A DNA stretch of 64,000 bases from Streptomyces sp. CB01635 (GTDB lineage Bacteria; Actinomycetota; Actinomycetes; Streptomycetales; Streptomycetaceae): contig NZ_NNBL01000001.1 in assembly GCF_002803065.1 (NCBI RefSeq), positions 652,724 through 716,723 of the forward strand, in the 5' to 3' direction. Each line of letters begins with the position of its first letter. Position 1 is the first letter of the stretch. The notes under the pieces are model-generated. The model was not told where the DNA came from. It saw nothing but the letters and a program-made list of their open reading frames with translations, and made no database searches. Positions 57,737 to 64,000 of the stretch are shown here, piece after piece. Made by a program: the position numbers and the translations under genes.

Positions 57737-57742
57737 TAAACT
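57737..57742 (+). promoter_or_regulatory. -10 box for a probable leaderless marR transcript
   Basis: TAAACT lies six bases before the ATG at 57749; TTGGGA at 57713-57718 is a plausible -35 with an 18-base spacer. No Shine-Dalgarno sequence is present. Confidence 0.55.
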
Positions 57743-57748
57743 GCTCCC

Positions 57749-58195
57749 ATGTCCGAGAACCCGCCCGCCCTGGGCGTCATCCGTACCCTCCCCAGCTGGC
57801 GCCTGGGCCGCGCCGCGGAGCGCGGGCGGGGCCTCGTCGCCGACGCGCTCGCCCGCGAGGGCCTGAAGATGTGGCACCACGTGGTCCTGTGCGCGGTGAC
57901 GGACCTGGAGCCCGTGGCCCAGGCCGACCTGGTGCGCAGCGTCGCGCTCGACCCCAAGGACATGGTCGGCGTCCTGAACGACCTCCAGGACGCGGGCCTC
58001 GTCGTCCGCACACCCGACCCGAAGGACCGCCGCAAGAACGCCGTCACGGTCACGGACAAGGGCAGCGCGACGCTACGGCGGTGCGCCGCGGCCGCCCAGG
58101 ACGCCAACGACGCGCTCCTGGCGCCGCTTTCGGCCGGGGAGCGCGTCGCGTTCATGGACATGCTGGAGCGGATATCCGGCGAACCGGGCACGTAG
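57749..58195 (+). CDS. MarR-family transcriptional regulator
   Basis: 148 aa from ATG 57749. Winged-helix core: GLKMWHHVVLCAVTDLEPVA, QADLVRSVALDPKDMVGVLN, DLQDAGLVVRTPDPKDRRKN (the D-x-R-x-x wing) and AVTVTDKGSATLRRCAAAAQ. MarR dimers bind palindromes and release on binding phenolics or on cysteine oxidation; no sensing cysteine is conspicuous. It probably represses itself and the divergent oxidoreductase through the two TTGG-N5-CCAA sites. It converges with fdhD, separated by a strong terminator. Confidence 0.92.
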   Translation: MSENPPALGVIRTLPSWRLGRAAERGRGLVADALAREGLKMWHHVVLCAVTDLEPVAQADLVRSVALDPKDMVGVLNDLQDAGLVVRTPDPKDRRKNAVTVTDKGSATLRRCAAAAQDANDALLAPLSAGERVAFMDMLERISGEPGT

Positions 58196-58224
58196 CAAGG
58201 AGGGATGTCGGGGCGTCGGCGCGT

Positions 58225-58270
58225 GGGGCCCGGCCGGCGCAGGGGGCGCTCCCCGCCGGATCCGGGCCCC
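58225..58270. terminator. bidirectional terminator between marR and fdhD
   Basis: GGGGCCCGG (58225-58233) pairs with CCGGGCCCC (58262-58270); CCGGC and GCCGG extend the stem inward. It closes the formate dehydrogenase operon on one side and marR on the other. Confidence 0.85.
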
Positions 58271-58294
58271 GTCGCCGTGCCGCGGGGAAACCGG

Positions 58295-59143
58295 TCAGCT
58301 CTGGGCGGCCGTGGCCCGCAGAGCGATGCGGTGTTCTCCCGCGTACACGTTCATGTTGGGCCCGCGCAGGAAGCCGACCAGGGTGAGGCCGCTCTCGGCG
58401 GCCAGGTCGACCGCGAGCGACGACGGCGCGGACACGGCCGCGAGGACCGGGATGCCCGCCATCACCGCCTTCTGCGCGAGCTCGAAGGAGGCGCGGCCCG
58501 AGACGAGCAGGATCGCGCGGGACAGCGGAAGCCCGCCGTTCTGGAGGGCGCGCCCGACGAGCTTGTCCACCGCGTTGTGCCGGCCCACGTCCTCGCGGAT
58601 GTCGAGCAGTTCCCCGGCCTCCGAGAACAGCGCGGCGGCGTGCAGACCCCCGGTCCGGTCGAAGACCCGCTGGGCCTCGCGCAGCCGGTCGGGGAGGCTC
58701 GCCAGGAGCGAGGGCTCGATCCGGACCGGGGGAGTGTCGTCGATGGCGAACCGGGTCGTCGTACGGACCGCGTCCAGGCTCGCCTTCCCGCACAGGCCGC
58801 ACGACGACGTCGTGTACACATTGCGTTCGAGCGTGATGTCGGGCAGCACCACACCGGGGGCGGTGCGCACGTCGACGACGTTGTACGTGTTCGACCCGTC
58901 CTCCAGGGCCCCCGCGCAGTACACGATGCTCTGGAGTTCCTCCGTCGCGCCGAGGACTCCCTCGCTGACCAGGAACCCCGCCGCGAGCGCGAAGTCGTCG
59001 CCCGGGGTGCGCATCGTGATGGCGAGGGGCTTGCCGTTGAGCCGGATCTCCAGGGGCTCCTCGGCGACGAGCGTGTCCGGCCTGCTGGAGACCTGCCCGT
59101 CCCGGATGCGGAGCACCTTGCGTCGTTCCGTGACTCGTCCCAT
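58295..59143 (-). CDS. fdhD: FdhD formate dehydrogenase accessory sulfurtransferase
   Basis: 282 aa from ATG 59143. The FdhD signature loop is TSSCGLCGKASLDAV (the CxxC that relays sulfur), with EEPLEIRLNGKPLAITMRTP, GDDFALAAGFLVSEGVL, REDVGRHNAVDKLVGRAL and LVSGRASFELAQKAVMAGIP. FdhD takes sulfur from IscS and sulfurates the bis-MGD cofactor, a step required for formate dehydrogenase activity. It is the last gene of the operon, seven bases after the iron-sulfur subunit gene. Confidence 0.96.
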   Translation of the reverse strand: MGRVTERRKVLRIRDGQVSSRPDTLVAEEPLEIRLNGKPLAITMRTPGDDFALAAGFLVSEGVLGATEELQSIVYCAGALEDGSNTYNVVDVRTAPGVVLPDITLERNVYTTSSCGLCGKASLDAVRTTTRFAIDDTPPVRIEPSLLASLPDRLREAQRVFDRTGGLHAAALFSEAGELLDIREDVGRHNAVDKLVGRALQNGGLPLSRAILLVSGRASFELAQKAVMAGIPVLAAVSAPSSLAVDLAAESGLTLVGFLRGPNMNVYAGEHRIALRATAAQS

Positions 59144-59150
59144 GTGTCGA

Positions 59151-60007
59151 TCAGTCCCGGTTCTGTACGTGCTGATAGCCGAAGCGGCCCTTGATGCAGA
59201 GGTTGCCGTGGGTCACCGGGTTGTCGTGCGGCGAGGTGACCTTGACGATCTCATTGTCCTGCACATGGAGAGTGAGGTTGCAGCCCACTCCGCAGTACGC
59301 GCACACGGTCGTCGTCTCCGTCTGCTCCTCCTCGTTCCAGGTGCCCGCCGCCCGCATGTCGAACTCCGACTTGAAGGACAGCGCGCCCGTCGGGCACACC
59401 TCGATGCAGTTGCCGCAGTACACGCACGCCGAGTCCGTCAGCGGCGCGTCGTGCTCCACGGCGATCCTGGCGTCGAAGCCGCGCCCGACGACCGAGATGG
59501 CGAACGTGTTCTGCCACTGGTCACCGCACGCGTCGACGCACTTGTAGCAGAGGATGCACTTGTCGTAGTCCCGGACATACAGGTCGTTGTCGACGCGCGG
59601 CTCCTCGTCGACGCGTGCCGCGTCCGGGCCGAACCGGTCGGGCTTCGCCTCGTACTCCTTGATCCACTCGGCGGCGCGCGGTGTCGTCGACAGGTTCACG
59701 GACGAGGCGAGCAGTTCGAGGACGACCTTGCGGCTGTGCCGGGCCCGCTCCGTGTCGGTGCGGACCTCCATCCCCGCCTCGGCCTTGCGCGAGCACGCCG
59801 GTGCGAGGGTGCGGGCGCCCTCGACCTCGACGACGCACACCCGGCACGCGTTCTTCGGGGTGAGGGTGTCGCCCTCGCACAGCGTCGGGATGTCCTTGCC
59901 CGCGGCCCGGCAGGCGTCCAGGATCGTCGACCCCTCGGGCACCCGCGCCTCCTGCCCGTCCAGCGTGAACTCGACGAGGCGGCGCGGCACTCCCAGCGGT
60001 ATGGCGG

Positions 60008-60011
<4 letters not shown>
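59151..60011 (-). CDS. formate dehydrogenase alpha subunit, N-terminal half (2Fe-2S, two 4Fe-4S and Mop-Fe4S4 domains)
   Basis: 286 aa from ATG 60011 in an ATGA overlap with the upstream NuoEF-type gene. Order: 2Fe-2S ferredoxin domain (PTLCEGDTLTPKNACRVCVV, APACSRKAEAG), two 4Fe-4S sites (DKCILCYKCVDACGD and SACVYCGNCIEVCPTGALSF), then a complete molybdopterin-oxidoreductase Fe4S4 domain (TTTVCAYCGVGCNLTLHVQD ... GNLCIKGRFGYQHVQNRD) where the protein stops. These are the first domains of FdsA/FdhF-type alpha subunits. The catalytic remainder is encoded separately at 61915-63855. The extra His/3-Cys NuoG cluster is missing. The two chains should assemble, passing electrons from the Mo site to the NuoEF-like subunit. 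Confidence 0.93.
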
Positions 60012-61906
<1,895 letters not shown>

Positions 61907-61914
61907 GACCTGTC

Positions 61915-63855
61915 TCAGCTCCTCACGGCCGCGACGGGCAGCTTCTCGATACGGATCGCCGACGCCTTGAACTCCGCCGTCCCCGCGATCGGGCAGTTCG
62001 CCTCGATCGTCAGCTGGTTGGTGTCCACCTCGTCGGGAAAGTGCATGGTCATGAACGCGAGCCCGGGCCGCAGCGCCGGGTCGACCCACACGGGCGCCAC
62101 CACCACGCCGCGCCGCGACGACACCCGCACCTCCTCGCCCACCACGACGCCGTACCGCTCCGCGTCCTCCGGGCACAGCTCGACGTACTCGCCGCGCCGC
62201 AGCGGAGAGGCGAAACTCCCGCTCTGCACACCGGTGTTGTACGAGTCGAGGCGCCGGCCCGTCGTCAGGCGGATCGGGAACGACTCGTCCGTCAGGTCCA
62301 CCGGCGGGTCGTGTGCGACGAGCCCGAAGGGCGCCGCACGGCCGCGCAGCGCCGGATCCTGCTCCCACAGCCTCCCGTGCAGGAAGCTCGACGGCAGGAC
62401 CTCCAGGTCCGGGCACGGCCACTGAAGGCCCTGGTGCTCCTCCAGGCGGTCGTACGTCATGCCGAAGTGGTCCGGCGACAGGTCACGCAGCTCGTTCCAG
62501 ACGGCTTCGGAGTCGGCGAACTTCCAGTCGTGGCCGAGCCGCGCGGCGACCTCGCAGATGATGTCGATGTCCTCGCGGGCCTCGCCGGGCGGGGTGAGCG
62601 CGGCGCGCACGCGCTGAACTCGCCTCTCGCTGTTGGTCGTTGTGCCTTCGGTCTCCGCCCAGGCGGCGGTCGCCGGCAGGACCACGTCGGCCATCTCCGC
62701 CGTCTTCGTCAGGAAGATGTCCTGCACCACCAGATGGTCGAGGGCCGCGAGACGGCGTATCGCCTGCTCGCTGTCGGCCTCGGACTGGGCGGGGTTCTCG
62801 CCGATGCAGTACACGGCGTGCAGTTCGCCGTGCTCCATCGCCTCGAACATGTTGGTGAGCGTCATCCCGTACCGCGGCTGGATGGCCGCGCCCCACGCGC
62901 GCTCGAACTTGACGCGGTGCGCGCTGTCGAGGATGTCCTGGAAGCCGGGCAGGCGGTTGGGGATGGCGCCCATGTCGCCGCCGCCCTGGACGTTGTTCTG
63001 CCCGCGCAGGGGCTGGACGCCGGAGCCGTAGCGGCCGACGTGCCCGGTGAGCAGCGACAGATTGATCAACGCCCGTACGTTGTCCGTGCCGTTGTGGTGC
63101 TCCGTGATGCCGAGGGTCCAGCACAGCTGGGCGCGCTCGGCGGTGGCGTAGGCGTGCGCGAGGTCGCGGATGGCGGCGGCGGGGACGCCCGTGACCTTCT
63201 CGGCGAGGGAGAGGGTCCACGGCTCGACCAGCTCGGCGTACTCGTCGAAGCCGGTCGTGGCCCGCTCGATGAACGCCTTGTTGTGCAGGCCCGCGTGGAT
63301 GATCTCGCGGCCTACGGCGTGGGCGAGCGGGATGTCCGTGCCGACGTTCAGACCGAGCCAGCTCTCCGCCCACTCGGCGGTCGAGGTGCGGCGCGGATCG
63401 ACCGCGTACATCCGTGCCCCGTTCCTGATCCCCTTCAGGACGTGCTGGAAGAAGATCGGGTGCGCGAAGCGGGCGTTGGAGCCCCACATCACGATGAGGT
63501 CGGTGTGCTCGACCTCCTCGTACGAGGAGGTGCCGCCGCCCGAGCCGAACGCCGCGGACAGGCCCGCGACGCTCGGGGCGTGGCACGTGCGGTTGCACGA
63601 GTCGACGTTGTTGGTGCCCATCACGACGCGCGTGAACTTCTGCGCCACGTAGTTCATCTCGTTCGTGGCGCGGGCACAGGAGAGCATCGCGAACGCGTCC
63701 GGGCCGTGCGCCTCCTTGGCGCGCCGGAAGCCGTCCGCCGCCCTGGCGAGCGCCTCGTCCCAGGTGGCGCGGCGCAGCGGCTCGTCCCGGGAGTCCCGGA
63801 CGAGGGGATGGGTGAGGCGGGTGTACGTCTTCGGGGTGCGGTCCCGCTTCTTCAT
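61915..63855 (-). CDS. formate dehydrogenase alpha subunit, C-terminal catalytic half (molybdopterin domains)
   Basis: 646 aa from ATG 63855, overlapping the upstream stop by four bases. It starts KKRDRTPKTYTRLTHPLVRD, a point that normally follows the Fe4S4 domain, and continues through TWDEALARAADGFRRAKEAH, MLSCARATNEMNYVAQKFTR, VDSCNRTCHAPSVAGLSAAF, HHNGTDNVRALINLSLLTGH, GQNNVQGGGDMGAIPNRLPG and the dinucleotide-binding C-terminus (RLTTGRRLDSYNTGVQSGSF). In RTCHAPSVAG the Mo/W ligand is Cys, in the position occupied by selenocysteine in E. coli FdhF. The entire Fe4S4 domain is absent here and is supplied by the gene at 59151-60011. Oxidises formate to CO2 if the family assignment holds. 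Confidence 0.93.
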   Translation of the reverse strand: MKKRDRTPKTYTRLTHPLVRDSRDEPLRRATWDEALARAADGFRRAKEAHGPDAFAMLSCARATNEMNYVAQKFTRVVMGTNNVDSCNRTCHAPSVAGLSAAFGSGGGTSSYEEVEHTDLIVMWGSNARFAHPIFFQHVLKGIRNGARMYAVDPRRTSTAEWAESWLGLNVGTDIPLAHAVGREIIHAGLHNKAFIERATTGFDEYAELVEPWTLSLAEKVTGVPAAAIRDLAHAYATAERAQLCWTLGITEHHNGTDNVRALINLSLLTGHVGRYGSGVQPLRGQNNVQGGGDMGAIPNRLPGFQDILDSAHRVKFERAWGAAIQPRYGMTLTNMFEAMEHGELHAVYCIGENPAQSEADSEQAIRRLAALDHLVVQDIFLTKTAEMADVVLPATAAWAETEGTTTNSERRVQRVRAALTPPGEAREDIDIICEVAARLGHDWKFADSEAVWNELRDLSPDHFGMTYDRLEEHQGLQWPCPDLEVLPSSFLHGRLWEQDPALRGRAAPFGLVAHDPPVDLTDESFPIRLTTGRRLDSYNTGVQSGSFASPLRRGEYVELCPEDAERYGVVVGEEVRVSSRRGVVVAPVWVDPALRPGLAFMTMHFPDEVDTNQLTIEANCPIAGTAEFKASAIRIEKLPVAAVRS

Positions 63856-64000
63856 GCCGCGCTCCTCATGCGGTCGGCGAGCAGATCCGAGATGGCGTGG
63901 ACGGTGCGGAGCGTCGGGACCGGGACGCCGGTGATCTCCGCCAGTTCCACGACGGCCGCGAGCAGCACGTCGAGTTCGAGCGGTTTGCCGCGCTCCAGGT
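63852..64000 (-). CDS. 2-dehydropantoate 2-reductase-like protein (C-terminal end only)
   Basis: The reverse strand is open from the window edge to a TGA at 63852-63854, giving 49 codons: LERGKPLELDVLLAAVVELA, EITGVPVPTLRTVHAISDLL, ADRMRSAA. The G-K-P-L-E-x-D-x-L-x-A-x-V-x-E-L-A pattern and P-x-x-x-x-x-x-x-x-x-L ending match the ApbA/PanE C-terminal helical domain. Its stop overlaps the start of the formate dehydrogenase catalytic gene (ATGA), so it belongs to the same operon. The Rossmann domain lies outside the window, so the assignment rests on this tail. Confidence 0.75.
   Translation of the reverse strand, partial: LERGKPLELDVLLAAVVELAEITGVPVPTLRTVHAISDLLADRMRSAA

Noticed and set aside
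61915..63855. Selenocysteine-containing formate dehydrogenase
   Set aside because: The Mo-ligand position is encoded as cysteine (RTCHAPSVAG), and no in-frame TGA interrupts the gene.

Overview
The window is about 72% G+C and carries features typical of Streptomyces or a close relative. These include many GTG/TTG starts, a SpoIIE phosphatase fused to an anti-sigma-type kinase domain, an LCP (LytR-CpsA-Psr) cell-wall protein, an XRE/DUF5753 regulator, Tat and Sec secreted hydrolases, and several start codons a few bases after a TAnnnT -10 box (probable leaderless mRNAs). About 56 genes cover it almost end to end; no gap exceeds 300 bases. I saw no rRNA, tRNA, CRISPR array, insertion sequence or prophage. 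The genus is inferred from gene content, not from a marker gene.

Left part (1-15.2 kb): the tail of a DHA2 drug exporter with three extra beta-sandwich repeats; a sensor phosphatase (PAS-GAF-PP2C-HATPase); a methyltransferase; a reverse-strand envelope group (GlsB-like membrane protein, small acetyltransferase-like protein, LCP protein) divergent from a TatA-like protein; a tight four-gene peptidase operon (M55 D-aminopeptidase, M20 dipeptidase, S9 peptidase, S66 LD-carboxypeptidase); a secreted S15-type hydrolase ending at a 14-bp-stem terminator; and a frameshifted LapA-like membrane gene.

15.2-30 kb: acetyltransferase; DUF5107/TPR protein; a reverse operon of two amidohydrolases (one Tat-exported) behind a GntR regulator, with two mirror-image copies of a probable GntR operator; VOC protein; methyltransferase; a PAP2-lipid kinase fusion divergent from an ABC-F protein; an aminotransferase-fold protein lacking the PLP lysine, coupled to a metallo-beta-lactamase-fold hydrolase; and a second MBL hydrolase coupled to a DedA protein.

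30-41.8 kb: small conserved protein; membrane-anchored phosphodiesterase; APC permease; OsmC; two XRE regulators; pterin dehydratase; methyltransferase; an aldo/keto reductase whose ribosome binding site lies in an 18-bp perfect hairpin; two small conserved proteins divergent from a WYL regulator across a 12-bp-arm palindrome; and a second aldo/keto reductase.

41.8-48.6 kb: a reverse locus of long-chain acyl-CoA ligase, periplasmic binding lipoprotein, a three-domain LivH-LivM-LivF fusion and LivG. Uptake of an acid followed by CoA activation is the natural reading. Right part (48.8-64 kb): DHA2 exporter divergent from a double-AsnC regulator; LysR divergent from a bile-acid-symporter-like carrier; DUF4185 protein and secreted sialidase; quinone oxidoreductase divergent from a MarR regulator with two TTGG-N5-CCAA sites; and a formate dehydrogenase operon. 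In that operon the alpha subunit is split into two separately encoded halves placed on either side of a NuoE-NuoF fusion, with fdhD last and a ketopantoate-reductase-like gene first, cut by the window edge.
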